IMG/VR virus record: IMGVR_UViG_3300042691_023629
Coordinates: 1 to 57,023 of that record
DNA length: 57,023 nt
DNA from: a virus
Reading direction: 5' to 3' (one strand)
Shown here piece by piece: positions 7,546 to 16,703 of the stretch. The position numbers and the translations under genes are program-made. Each line of letters begins with the position of its first letter. Positions within the stretch are counted from its first letter, which is position 1. Under the pieces are notes generated by a model. It searched no databases. It had not been told where the DNA came from and saw only the letters and a list, made by a program, of their open reading frames with translations.

Positions 7546-10500
7546 ATGGCACTTGGCACACCCGTCATAGGTACCGTCGGCTACTCAGCCGCATCAGGTA
7601 CCACCGTTGCACCAACTTATCCGACGGGGGTTGTCGCCTCCGATCAGATCGTCCTGTTTGTTGGGCAAAAGCCAGCCACCGCCAACGGCGGAACCGTCAC
7701 CACACCAACGGGCTGGACACTTCAGGGTTCGCTGACCGCCGCTGGTGGCTACGGCACAACACTTGGTGCCGATACCGGCAACACTAACCTTTTCGTCTAC
7801 ACGAAAGACGCTGTTGCGGGCACTGAAACCGGCACGCTTACCGTCACAGTTGGTGACAACAACGTCTGCTGGGCGGCGTTGATTCGGGTTCCGACTGGCA
7901 ACGGAATTAACAACAAGCTCGTCACCACGGCGCAGCAGTCCACCACGCCGGGCACAACGATTTCCCTGACGCTTTCTGCCAACCCGCCCTTGGAGGTGTT
8001 TGATTTATCGCTGTGGGCAATGTGCGTCCCAACGGATGTCGGCGCGGGCGCGAGCTTCTCCGCGCCCACTTTGTCGGGAACAGGTGCGACGTTTGCTGCA
8101 GGTGTTGAGCTTGCTGAGCCGTTTAACGGTAATGGCAATGACATTGGCGGCTACATCGCGTACTCGCGGAGTACCGGCGGCTCGACGACTGTTGCTCCAA
8201 CGGTCACGGTCACAGCGGCAGGCACTCTTACTGACTTGCGTGGCCCAGTTGTCCTTCTTCGGATTCGTGAGCGATACACCCGAAACCACACCGAGACTGG
8301 TGCCGCAAGTGATGCGGCTGCCACGCTGTTTTCTCCGCAGGCTGGCGTTGGTCTGATCAATACCGATCCGCTCAACCTCTTCGTTCTGAATGGAAACCGG
8401 ACATTCAGTTCGACACGTACCGAAACCAGCGCCACTGCTGATTCGACTACCGGTGTTTGCATATTTCCACGGTCTGTTGCCGAAACACTTGCGGCGACCG
8501 ACTCAATAGCAGTTGGATCGCTGATTGCGGTCGCAGTCTCTGAGTCAGCAGCCCCAACAGACTCAACTACGTCTGTACGCACATTTGCCAGCTCCGCGAC
8601 GGAGACGGGCGCAGCGTCCGAAGCCAGCTCCAACACCCTGACCCGCGCTGGCGCGGCGTCCGAAACGGTTGCCACCGCAGATTCTTCAACGACGTCGATG
8701 GTGCGTCCGGCCACCATCGCGGAGTCGGGCGCGTCAGTTGACGCTGCTAGCGCCACGTATTTGAGATTTGGAGCCCTGACTGAGTCAGCAGCCCCAACAG
8801 ACTCCGTTACGTCTGTATTGGGACGCACCAGCACAATTACAGAGTCTCTTGCAGGTAGTGACAGTGCGGACGCTCCGCGTGTGCGTACTGCCAGCGTTGC
8901 GGAATCTGAAGCCACCTCAGATTCTGCCACGGGGGCGCTTACGCGGGCTGGTGCTGCTGTCGAAGCGTTGGCTGTCGCAGACTTAACGCAGACCCTGTTT
9001 TCACCTCGTGGCGCAAACGGGCTGATCAACACTGATCCGCTCAACCTGTATGTCCTCAACGGGAACGCAGCGGTAATCGTCGTCAACGAGATTGCGTCGG
9101 CTGCACAAACATCTTCTGTAGTAGCCGTGCGCCTCGGCAACATTGCCGAGACTGGCTCACTGGCTGACAGCAGTGTCGGGTCGCGTGTCTACTCAGCGAG
9201 TGTCTCTGAATCTGGCTCAGCCGCTGACGCAGCGACGGCCACACCCACACTGGCACGGACTGCCGCCGAGACCCTAAGCAGTGTTGACTCGTCCAGCACC
9301 GCCATGGCTCGCGCTGGCGCGGCAAGTGAGTCTGGGTCGGCAGCGGACTCAAGCACCGGTAACTTGGTTTGTTCGTCTGCCGCCGCTAACTCGCTTGCGG
9401 CTACCGATACCACGCAGACCCTGTTCTCGCCCCGTGGCGCGAACGGGCTGATCAACACGGACGTCCTGAATCTGTTCCCGCTGAATGGGAACAGCAGCAT
9501 CTACATCGTTGGCGAGAATCTTGTAGCGGCGGACACCTCGGTCAGTGCGACAGGGAATGCTGCTATTGCGGTCGATACGCTAAGTGCATCTGACGCAGCC
9601 ACTGTAAGCCGTATCACCTCTTCCGCAGCGGCAGAGACGCTGACTGCTAGCGATGCGCCCGTGGCGCTGTTCTCGCCACGGGCGGGCACGGGATTGATCG
9701 ATACCGATGTCCTAAACCTACTGCCACTCAACGGCGCTGGTACGGGGGTATTCCGGTACGAGTCCGTCACTGCGGCGGACTCTGCCACCAGCCTGATCCT
9801 GAACGTAGCCACGGTTGCCGACACGCTATCAGCGGCGGACTCGGCCACCGGGACGATGCCGCTGACTGTAGCAGCGGCAGAGACGCTGACTGCTAGCGAT
9901 GCGCCCGTGGCGCTGTTCTCGCCACGGGCGGGCACGGGATTGATCGATACCGATGTCCTAAACCTACTGCCACTCAACGGCGCTGGTACGGGCACGTTTG
10001 TTACAGAGGTTCTCTCTGCCACTGATACAGCCACCCGGTTTGGCGTTCAGAACGTCGCGGTAATCGAGGCGGCAAGCGCAGACGATTCCGTCAGTCTGCT
10101 CTACTCGCCAGCCAATATCAGCGGGCTGATCAACAGCGACGTCCTAAACCTGTTACCGCTGAATGGTAGTGGCCCGGGCGAGTTCGTCTATGAGACTCTC
10201 ACGGCCAGCGATGCCGCGACAAAGTCCGGCGTTCAGCTCGCGAGCGTCTCGGAGACGGTTGTCGCTGCAGACAGTTCGGCGTACTCCGGCGTTCAACTCG
10301 CGTCTCGTACAGAGCCGCTGACGGCGATTGATAGCGCGACATCTGCGTTTCCACCGCCCATTTTCAACGGCCTCATTGCCACAGATCCGTTGAACCTGTT
10401 CCCGTTGAACGGGAGCGGAACAGGTGTAAGTGTTGATGAGACGCTCTCGGCTGCAGATCAGGTTGCAGCCATTGGATCGTCGTCGGTCGCAGTCGTTGAA

Positions 10501-12156
10501 CCCCCGCAATCCAACCGTGGTCTGGTTGGAACGGATGTTCTCAACCGACTTGCGCTCAACACCTCAGACGATGCCTTTGAGCAAGACGGCATCCGCGATA
10601 CCGTCGCTGGCGGTTTCGTGCTGGCCGCTTCGACACAAGAGTCGATCACGCTGGCAGACGCCGCCATCGTTGCGCCGGTTTCGCCTCACGGGTTGATCAA
10701 TACCGATCCGTTGAACCTGTTCCCGCTAAACGGCAGCGGAACCCAGTTCTTCCGCCGGGAGACGTTGTCCGCGTCGGACTCCGCGACATCCACTGGCTCA
10801 TTCTCGCTCTCCGTCGTTGAGCCCCAACGCTCGGGCTTTGGACTGCTCAATACGGACCCGTTGAACCGGCTAGCCCTCAACCGGACGACTGACGTTTACG
10901 CTATCGGTCTGACCGATACAGTCGTTGGCGGGTTCATATTCGCGGCTAGCGCCGCTGACACTCTCAACATAGTGGATGCGGTCGCTGAGATCGCTCGCCC
11001 ATCGACAGGACTGATCAACACTGACGTCCTGAACCTGCTGCCGCTGAACGGCGCAGGCACACAACTGTTCGTCGCAGAGACACTCAATGCGACTGACAGC
11101 TTCGTCGCAACCGGGACTCAAACCCTGTTTGTGTACGAGCCGCCAGCAGTTGGATTCGGGCTGCTTGGCACCTCCGCGCTGAACATTTTCCCGCTGAACG
11201 ACAGCAGCAACACGTTTGTGTCGTTCGCTGCAGCTGATGCGGCCTCTGTTCGGGTGTCGTTCGCAGTCTCGGTGAACGAAGTCATTCCGTTCCTGACGGA
11301 CACGCTGTATCCCAGCTTCGTCAAGGCTTCCAAAGGACTGATTAACACTGACGTCCTGAACCTGCTGCCGCTGAACGGTGGGGCGGAAACACTCTCGGTG
11401 GTGGAGTCGCTGTCGGCCACCGACTCCACCGTGGCGACAGTTCAGTACGCGCCTCGGGCCAACAACAGTGGGTTGATCAACACCGATGTCCTGAACCTGC
11501 TGCCACTGAACGGCGTAGGTGGGATAACGTATGTCGCAGAGGGCTTATCCGCCCTCGACTCGCTGACCGTCGTCTCGCAGTACAACGTCCAGACCAGCGA
11601 CTCGCTGACTCTGCTGGACGCATTCGGTACCCTGACCCCGCTACCGGGACAGGTCAATCTCTACAACACCGATCCGCTCAACGTCTGGCCGCTGAACGGC
11701 AGTGGACCACTTGTTTTTGGTGTCGGCGTCAACGAGTTTGGAAATACTGAGGACGCGACCGGCACACAACTGGCCGCTGTTGCTACGCGCCCGGAGATCT
11801 TGGCGGCAGTCGATTCGCTGCAGCTTTCGTACGCAGTCTTCGTCACCGACACGCTGACGGTTGCGGCGAACGAGATCTCGTTTGCCATCTTCTTCTCGGA
11901 GCAAGAAGAAGCGGCAAACCCAAGCGACTCTGCCATTCAGGACTACTTCGCTCTGAACGCTCAGCCGCTTGCTGCGGTTAAGGTGGCGTACTTGAGCGGC
12001 GTACCTTTCCCGGGCTACATCTTTGCCGAGGTCACAGACACTGGAACGACCGGGCGGCAGCCGGTGCAGATACTTCAGATTCACGCCTCTGCGAAAGCGC
12101 AAGCAATTTACGCGACGGCGCTTGAGTCTGGCCTCGAGATACAAGGAGAGCAATAA
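7546..12156 (+). CDS. Giant repeat fibre protein, 1536 residues
   Basis: The N-terminal domain (about residues 1-240) is a Gly/Thr-rich beta domain shared with the next gene. The rest is a long array of two interleaved repeats. One is a loose 17-25-residue unit of the form ET/ES-(x)4-DS rich in Ala, Ser and Thr. The other is a strongly conserved motif GLINTDPLNLFPLNG, present in about 15 variants. The likely role is a long, elastic fibre or surface scaffold on the virion with its N-terminus anchored. I see no catalytic domain, S74 chaperone or obvious receptor-binding tip. The start follows AAGGT closely. A perfect 122-bp internal duplication shows recent repeat expansion. A tape-measure role is unlikely, given the beta-rich composition. 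Confidence 0.85.
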   Translation: MALGTPVIGTVGYSAASGTTVAPTYPTGVVASDQIVLFVGQKPATANGGTVTTPTGWTLQGSLTAAGGYGTTLGADTGNTNLFVYTKDAVAGTETGTLTVTVGDNNVCWAALIRVPTGNGINNKLVTTAQQSTTPGTTISLTLSANPPLEVFDLSLWAMCVPTDVGAGASFSAPTLSGTGATFAAGVELAEPFNGNGNDIGGYIAYSRSTGGSTTVAPTVTVTAAGTLTDLRGPVVLLRIRERYTRNHTETGAASDAAATLFSPQAGVGLINTDPLNLFVLNGNRTFSSTRTETSATADSTTGVCIFPRSVAETLAATDSIAVGSLIAVAVSESAAPTDSTTSVRTFASSATETGAASEASSNTLTRAGAASETVATADSSTTSMVRPATIAESGASVDAASATYLRFGALTESAAPTDSVTSVLGRTSTITESLAGSDSADAPRVRTASVAESEATSDSATGALTRAGAAVEALAVADLTQTLFSPRGANGLINTDPLNLYVLNGNAAVIVVNEIASAAQTSSVVAVRLGNIAETGSLADSSVGSRVYSASVSESGSAADAATATPTLARTAAETLSSVDSSSTAMARAGAASESGSAADSSTGNLVCSSAAANSLAATDTTQTLFSPRGANGLINTDVLNLFPLNGNSSIYIVGENLVAADTSVSATGNAAIAVDTLSASDAATVSRITSSAAAETLTASDAPVALFSPRAGTGLIDTDVLNLLPLNGAGTGVFRYESVTAADSATSLILNVATVADTLSAADSATGTMPLTVAAAETLTASDAPVALFSPRAGTGLIDTDVLNLLPLNGAGTGTFVTEVLSATDTATRFGVQNVAVIEAASADDSVSLLYSPANISGLINSDVLNLLPLNGSGPGEFVYETLTASDAATKSGVQLASVSETVVAADSSAYSGVQLASRTEPLTAIDSATSAFPPPIFNGLIATDPLNLFPLNGSGTGVSVDETLSAADQVAAIGSSSVAVVEPPQSNRGLVGTDVLNRLALNTSDDAFEQDGIRDTVAGGFVLAASTQESITLADAAIVAPVSPHGLINTDPLNLFPLNGSGTQFFRRETLSASDSATSTGSFSLSVVEPQRSGFGLLNTDPLNRLALNRTTDVYAIGLTDTVVGGFIFAASAADTLNIVDAVAEIARPSTGLINTDVLNLLPLNGAGTQLFVAETLNATDSFVATGTQTLFVYEPPAVGFGLLGTSALNIFPLNDSSNTFVSFAAADAASVRVSFAVSVNEVIPFLTDTLYPSFVKASKGLINTDVLNLLPLNGGAETLSVVESLSATDSTVATVQYAPRANNSGLINTDVLNLLPLNGVGGITYVAEGLSALDSLTVVSQYNVQTSDSLTLLDAFGTLTPLPGQVNLYNTDPLNVWPLNGSGPLVFGVGVNEFGNTEDATGTQLAAVATRPEILAAVDSLQLSYAVFVTDTLTVAANEISFAIFFSEQEEAANPSDSAIQDYFALNAQPLAAVKVAYLSGVPFPGYIFAEVTDTGTTGRQPVQILQIHASAKAQAIYATALESGLEIQGEQ
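9625..9746 (+). repeat. 122-bp perfect direct repeat, copy 1 (inside giant fibre)
   Basis: Identical to 9871-9992. It spans the end of one ET/DS unit and a full GLIDTDVLNLLPLNG motif. Neighbouring repeats differ at many synonymous sites, so this perfect match marks a recent in-frame duplication of 246 bp (82 codons). Confidence 0.97.
9871..9992 (+). repeat. 122-bp perfect direct repeat, copy 2
   Basis: Second exact copy of 9625-9746, offset by 246 bases and in the same reading frame. Unequal recombination between the two would lengthen or shorten the fibre by 82 residues. Confidence 0.97.
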
Positions 12157-12158
12157 CT

Positions 12159-13952
12159 ATGGCGTTGGGAACACCTGTCGCGGCCGCAGCCGCCTATTCG
12201 GCCAACGGCGGTACCACTGTATCGCCCGCATACCCTGCGAGCATTCTAGCAACAGACGTTGTTTTGCTTTTTGTCGGCCAGAAGCCTGACACCGCCAACG
12301 GCGGAACCGTCACCACACCAACGGGTTGGACGCTGCGTGACGAACTTCTCGCGGCAGGCGGCTACGGCGCAACACTTGGTGCCGATACCGGCAACACCAA
12401 CCTGCGCGTCTATAGCTGGAATGCTCCAGTGGCCGGGCAGACGGGCAACCTTAGCGTCACACTTGGCGCCAACAACATGGCGTGGGCGTTCATTGTCAGA
12501 ATCCCTACGAGCGGTGGGGCACTGAGCTACGGATCAGCGGACGGAGCGCGGACCACCGCTCCTACGGTTAACGTCCCGTTTGATGTTGCGCTTACGAACG
12601 GAACGACCGCAACCAACTTCCAATCGGGAGACCTCGCCATCTGGGCGATGTGTATTCCCACCGACGTTACCACACCAGCTCAGTTTTCAGCACAGAGTGT
12701 CACAGCCACCGGGGCGACGTTTGGTGCTGCAACAGAGATTAACGAGCCCGACAACAGCCTCGGCAACGACATCGGTGGCTACAGCGCGTGGGCTTCGGTT
12801 ACAGCAAACTCAAGCACAGCAGCCCCGACCGTTACTGTTACAGCAGGCGGCACGGTAACTAACGTCCGTGGCCCGGTTGTGCTGTTGCGCGTGCGCGAGG
12901 CAGGCGGCACAACATATAACAATTCCGCCACGGAGACTGGCTCCGCTGCCGACTCGTCCACCAGTGTCGAAGTCAACAATGTCGCCCTGACCGAGACTGG
13001 CTCAACGGCGGACAGCTCTAGCCGCACATTAGTGATGAGCTCCCTCGCGGCAGATACCCAGTCTGCTGCGGACACATCACTTGCCAGCCGAAGCGCTGTC
13101 GGAAATGTTACAGAAACATCTTTTGCAGTTGATTCGTCGGCTTGTAGCTCAGTTCAGGTCAGCACTGCTGCAGAGACGCTGTCAGCAACAGATGCCTCAA
13201 ACCAAATTGTTTCTGTACCGCTGATTGGCGGCCTGATCAACTCGGACGTTCTTAACCGTTTAACCCTGAACGGCACGGGCCCGCTGGAGTTTGTCAACGA
13301 AGCTGTCTCGTTGGCCGACTCGGCAACCACACTGAGCAGCCAAACGGCAGCAGTCAGCGAGTCAGTCAGCGTTGCTGATTCTTCCACGCGTATCGGCACG
13401 CAGACACTGACTGTTAGCGAGGCAGCGGCAGCATCTGATGCCGTGCTGGCACAGCTGCCGTCGGTGCAAGTTGGTGGGCTGATCAACTCGGACGTTCTGA
13501 ACCTGTTGCCGCTGACCGGCTCACCTCCCGAGACGTTCTCGGAGACCAGAACTGAGAGTTTGGCTGGCGCGGACAGTAGTGCGGTCACGGCCGGTCGCGT
13601 CGGCGCTGTTGCAGAAACATCTTCTGTAAGCGACTCCTCAACCCGTACCGGGGTGCAAGTAGGTGCGGTAACCGAGACGGCCGCGACAGCGTCTACGCAG
13701 GTGAGTGCGGTACCCGGCTCAACGGCAGTGCTCGAAATCGTTGCGGCGGCTGAGACCTTGTCTGCGACGGTTATTGAAACCGTTTCTCCGCAACCTCAGT
13801 GGATCACAGCGGTCGAGTCCGGCGTCCTGTCAGCTGACGCAGAGCCGCTGACAGTGATAGTTGCTAACACATACATAGGCTACCTACGGGCAGCAGTGGA
13901 GGTAATTTACCCCGAAACAAATGTGCAGCCGCAGTACATCATCGCCGCTTGA
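12159..13952 (+). CDS. Second repeat fibre, paralogue of the giant fibre
   Basis: 597 residues; AAGGAG lies near the end of the upstream gene and the ATG follows its stop by two bases. Residues 1 to about 245 are clearly homologous to the N-terminal domain of the 1536-residue protein (both contain LFVGQKP.TANGGTVTTPTGW). The rest has the same ET/DS repeat style but only two GLINSDVLN motifs. The C-terminal about 80 residues are non-repetitive. The pair probably assembles on the same virion anchor with different lengths, or one is a short fibre. A structural role in host contact is inferred from context only. Confidence 0.82.
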   Translation: MALGTPVAAAAAYSANGGTTVSPAYPASILATDVVLLFVGQKPDTANGGTVTTPTGWTLRDELLAAGGYGATLGADTGNTNLRVYSWNAPVAGQTGNLSVTLGANNMAWAFIVRIPTSGGALSYGSADGARTTAPTVNVPFDVALTNGTTATNFQSGDLAIWAMCIPTDVTTPAQFSAQSVTATGATFGAATEINEPDNSLGNDIGGYSAWASVTANSSTAAPTVTVTAGGTVTNVRGPVVLLRVREAGGTTYNNSATETGSAADSSTSVEVNNVALTETGSTADSSSRTLVMSSLAADTQSAADTSLASRSAVGNVTETSFAVDSSACSSVQVSTAAETLSATDASNQIVSVPLIGGLINSDVLNRLTLNGTGPLEFVNEAVSLADSATTLSSQTAAVSESVSVADSSTRIGTQTLTVSEAAAASDAVLAQLPSVQVGGLINSDVLNLLPLTGSPPETFSETRTESLAGADSSAVTAGRVGAVAETSSVSDSSTRTGVQVGAVTETAATASTQVSAVPGSTAVLEIVAAAETLSATVIETVSPQPQWITAVESGVLSADAEPLTVIVANTYIGYLRAAVEVIYPETNVQPQYIIAA

Positions 13953-14001
13953 AATGTGCTAACCTTTTTGGCAAACTGACTAACACCGGGGAGGTGTCAC
14001 C

Positions 14002-15060
14002 ATGCCAGTCTTGTTTACGAACAACGCTTCTACGACCCTCGCTAGCGGTATCACCGCTGTTGCGACATCAATCACTGTCGCGACCGGTCAGGGAAGTCTC
14101 TTCCCGAACCCCACTGGTAGTGATTTCTTCTACGCCACGTTGGCAAACGCGTCCAACGTGCTGGAAATTGTCAGGTGTACTTCCCGCGCTGGTGACACCT
14201 TGACTGTTCAACGGGCGCAGGAAGGTACGACCGCCACCGCCTACAGTACGGGTGACAAGATCGAGCTTCGACCGACGGCTGCCGGTCTTACGTGGAAGGT
14301 TGACCAAGACTTCGCGGGCACCCTGTCGGGCAACCTGACGTTCTCGGGTACGCACACCGTCTCCGGCACCACTGCGCTAAACGGCGCGCTGTCTGGGACG
14401 GGTTTGACTAACTATCTGGCCTCCCCGGCAGCGATTGGCGGAACCACCGCAGCTGCGGGCACGTTCACCACGCTGACGGCCAACACCAGCGTCACGGCTC
14501 CCAACTTCGTGGTGAACAACACCACCGTCCCCGCCAACGGCATTTACCGTTCTGCAGCCAACACATTGGCGTTCGCGACGAACACCACGTCTCGCGGCAC
14601 AATTGACGCCAACGGAGCGTGGCTTATCAACGCCCCCTCCGCAGGCAGTGCTGGCCTGACTGTAAACGGCGTCTCCGGCACCCACAGCTTTAGGCTGGAA
14701 GATAGCTCTGGCGCTAACACGTACAACGGTGGATACCTCGAAATCCCGTCGAACGGCCAGACCGGCGCATACACCGCCGTGTTGGCAGATTCCGGCAAGC
14801 AGATCTACTACTCCGGCGCGACCGGCGTGACCATCACCATTCCGGCCAACGCCACCGTGGCGTTCCCGGTGGGCACCGTGCTGACCATCATCAACGATGC
14901 TAGTGCGGCAGTGAGCCTTACCATCGCGGTGACCACCGACACTCTGCAGTGGGTCAGTGCGGGCGGCACTGGTAACAGAACCCTCGCCCGCTACGGCATC
15001 GCGACCTGCGTCAAGGTCACCAGCACGAAATGGATCATTAGCGGCACAGGGTTGACCTAA
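14002..15060 (+). CDS. Tail fibre protein
   Basis: 352 residues with GGGGAGG before the ATG. The N-terminal about 100 residues (LFTNNASTTLASGITAVATS through ERRAQEGT-like VQRAQEGTTATAYSTGD) match the attachment domain found at the start of many phage tail fibres. The middle is a beta-helix-like Thr/Asn/Gly region. The C-terminal third (YTAVLADSGKQIYYSGATGV) looks like a folded tip. No S74 chaperone is present. It lies after two repeat fibres and before the lysis genes, so it is probably the receptor-contacting or spike-attachment fibre. The 49-base gap upstream carries GTGCTAAC, the motif found near leftward promoters. Confidence 0.8.
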   Translation: MPVLFTNNASTTLASGITAVATSITVATGQGSLFPNPTGSDFFYATLANASNVLEIVRCTSRAGDTLTVQRAQEGTTATAYSTGDKIELRPTAAGLTWKVDQDFAGTLSGNLTFSGTHTVSGTTALNGALSGTGLTNYLASPAAIGGTTAAAGTFTTLTANTSVTAPNFVVNNTTVPANGIYRSAANTLAFATNTTSRGTIDANGAWLINAPSAGSAGLTVNGVSGTHSFRLEDSSGANTYNGGYLEIPSNGQTGAYTAVLADSGKQIYYSGATGVTITIPANATVAFPVGTVLTIINDASAAVSLTIAVTTDTLQWVSAGGTGNRTLARYGIATCVKVTSTKWIISGTGLT

Positions 15061-15479
15061 TGTCAGGGTTTCTCGGTCTTCTGCTTGCAAACGCGCCGCC
15101 ATCGTTGGCGGTCGAGATTACCAACCAGAGTGTCATACGAACGGTAGTTGGGGGTACTGCAACTCCCGGGTACCGTTTGGATAACACAGGCTCGGCACTG
15201 AAGACCAACGCCACTGGAGCGTACACGGCAATCGCTGGCGAGTGGCTTGTGACAGGTACCGTGGCGAATTTTGAAACCCGAGGAACATGGAGCGGTGCCG
15301 GTACCGGCACCATCTCAGGTCCGACTACGTGGGTGTCACTGAGCAGCACGCAGACGTGGACCTACTCCGAGACCGGTACTGACTCGTCCAAGACGTTGAC
15401 TGTAGAAATTCGTGATGCTGCGACAACGACCGTTTTGGATACGGCAACCATCACTTTGACCGCAAACGGCTCTCCGTAA
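15060..15479 (+). CDS. Ig-like virion protein, 139 residues
   Basis: The ATG overlaps the stop of the fibre gene. After a short hydrophobic start (FLGLLLANAPPSLAVEI) the protein is all-beta: Thr/Gly-rich strands with GTWSGAGTGTISG and TSKTLTVEIRD-like segments, suggesting one or two immunoglobulin-like domains. It is probably a fibre-associated or tip protein translated together with the fibre. I cannot assign a specific family. Confidence 0.68.
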   Translation: MSGFLGLLLANAPPSLAVEITNQSVIRTVVGGTATPGYRLDNTGSALKTNATGAYTAIAGEWLVTGTVANFETRGTWSGAGTGTISGPTTWVSLSSTQTWTYSETGTDSSKTLTVEIRDAATTTVLDTATITLTANGSP

Positions 15480-15498
15480 GTTTGAGTTGGAGCTCTCA

Positions 15499-15663
15499 AT
15501 GGACACACTCGTCGCTCTTGGTGTTGTGCTCTTGGCTATTGGTTGTATTGGCTATCTTGTCCGTCGCCATGAAAACAAGCAGCGTGCGCAGTCGGCAGAG
15601 ATCTCGTCGCCCAGCCAGTTCGGTCCCGGCAGTGGTGATGTAGGTCCAGTAGACAAAGTGTAG
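15499..15663 (+). CDS. Small single-span membrane protein
   Basis: 54 residues from ATG 15499, with TTGGAG upstream. Residues 3-21 form one hydrophobic helix (LVALGVVLLAIGCIGYLV) followed by a basic patch and a polar tail. It sits directly before another one-span protein, the endopeptidase and the holin, so it is probably part of the lysis block (accessory holin, antiholin or spanin-related). It is too short for a full Rz protein. Confidence 0.72.
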   Translation: MDTLVALGVVLLAIGCIGYLVRRHENKQRAQSAEISSPSQFGPGSGDVGPVDKV

Positions 15664-15673
15664 AGCGTGATCG

Positions 15674-15916
15674 ATGGAAGGCTGGTCCGCTTCTGACGTT
15701 TTCATGCTGCTTTTGGGGGTGGTCGTGTCAGTGTCCGGGTGGTTTCTTCGGACGTTGCATGACAACCACGTGCGACTAGCAGCCAAGGTGAATGATCACC
15801 ATGTCCATGCTGCGCACATGTACGTGCGCCGCGACGACTATCGGGCAGACATGTCGGAGATCAAGTCGATGCTCCAGCACATCTCCCAAAAGATCGATGA
15901 CAAGGCCGACAAGTGA
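15674..15916 (+). CDS. One-span membrane protein with coiled coil (lysis block)
   Basis: 80 residues: a hydrophobic helix at residues 8-25 (VFMLLLGVVVSVSGWFL), then a polar helix with His and Asp/Arg and a C-terminal coiled-coil stretch (IKSMLQHISQKIDDKADK). The layout is like XhlA-type holin accessory proteins and some short Rz-like proteins, with the C-terminal part outside or inside depending on topology. Its stop overlaps the GTG start of the endopeptidase. Function is inferred from context. Confidence 0.72.
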   Translation: MEGWSASDVFMLLLGVVVSVSGWFLRTLHDNHVRLAAKVNDHHVHAAHMYVRRDDYRADMSEIKSMLQHISQKIDDKADK

Positions 15917-16260
15917 GTGAGTCCCTTGGACAAAAGCAGCGTCGATTTGCCAAGTCGATTGCGCGACTGCTGGACAAAGCCCATGAGCTGGGCTTTGAGG
16001 TCACTCTTGGCGATGCTTATCGCGACCCTCGGGCTTTCGGGCCTATGGGCGAAAGAAAGGCTTACGGCCACCCCAGCTCTGCTCACAAAGCGAGGCTCGC
16101 CATCGATCTCAACTTGTTCCGAGGCGGGAAGTTCTTGGAATCCTCTGCGGATCACGAACCTCTGGGCGAGTGGTGGGAGTTGCAAGGTACTGATTATCGC
16201 TGGGGCGGTCGATTCAACGACGGCAACCATTACAGCATCGAGCACGAGGGTGTGAAGTGA
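15913..16260 (+). CDS. Endolysin, M15-family peptidase
   Basis: 115 residues starting at GTG 15913. It has the zinc-peptidase pattern of the VanY/L-alanyl-D-glutamate peptidase group: SAHKARLAID gives His58 and Asp65 (SxHxxxxAxD), and WGGRFNDGNHY gives His106 as the third ligand. It should cut peptide cross-links in peptidoglycan at lysis. There is no signal peptide, so export depends on the holin encoded by the next gene, which overlaps by four bases. The length is typical of minimal M15_4 lysins, with no cell-wall-binding domain, as expected for a Gram-negative host. Confidence 0.9.
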   Translation: MSESLGQKQRRFAKSIARLLDKAHELGFEVTLGDAYRDPRAFGPMGERKAYGHPSSAHKARLAIDLNLFRGGKFLESSADHEPLGEWWELQGTDYRWGGRFNDGNHYSIEHEGVK

Positions 16261-16676
16261 CCCCGATCCCGGTTCTCGATGGCTTGATCGGTATCGGCTC
16301 CAAGCTGATCGACAAGCTCATCCCTGATCCGCAGGCCAAGGCTGCGGCGCAGCTCGAGCTGCTTCGCATGCAGCAGAGCGGTGAACTGGAGGAGATGAAG
16401 ACTTCGATCTCTGCGATTCTCGCGGAGGCGCAGTCGAGCGATCCGTGGACGAGCCGCGCTCGCCCGTCGTTCCTGTACGTCGTCTACATCATGTTGCTGT
16501 GGTCGATACCGATGGGTCTGCTGTCGATGTTCTACCCGGACAGGGCTGCAGCGTTCACGGTGGGATTCAAAGGTTGGCTCGCGGCACTGCCGGAGCCGGT
16601 ACTCACGTTGTTTGGCGTGGTCATGACCGGCTACGTCGCTGGAAGGTCTTGGGAGAAGGTTCGCAAGGCCACGTAG
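16257..16676 (+). CDS. Holin, three-span GTA-holin type
   Basis: 139 residues starting at a GTG that overlaps the endolysin stop. Residues 1-60 are an amphipathic, charged N-terminal domain; then WTSRARPSFLYVVYIMLLW leads into the first membrane helix, followed by one or two further helices ending in GVVMTGYVAGRSWEKVRK. The W-T-S-RARP motif before the first span is characteristic of the 3TM holins also found in gene transfer agents. It forms the inner-membrane lesion that times lysis and releases the signal-less endolysin. The order endolysin then holin is the reverse of lambda. Confidence 0.85.
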   Translation: MTPIPVLDGLIGIGSKLIDKLIPDPQAKAAAQLELLRMQQSGELEEMKTSISAILAEAQSSDPWTSRARPSFLYVVYIMLLWSIPMGLLSMFYPDRAAAFTVGFKGWLAALPEPVLTLFGVVMTGYVAGRSWEKVRKAT

Positions 16677-16703
16677 TTCACTATCACTCAAAGGAGAGTG
16701 ACC

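Noticed and set aside
7546-12156. Tape-measure protein
   Set aside because: The protein is beta-prone Ala/Ser/Thr repeat sequence with no long coiled coil or membrane segment, and no other long-tail genes are present.
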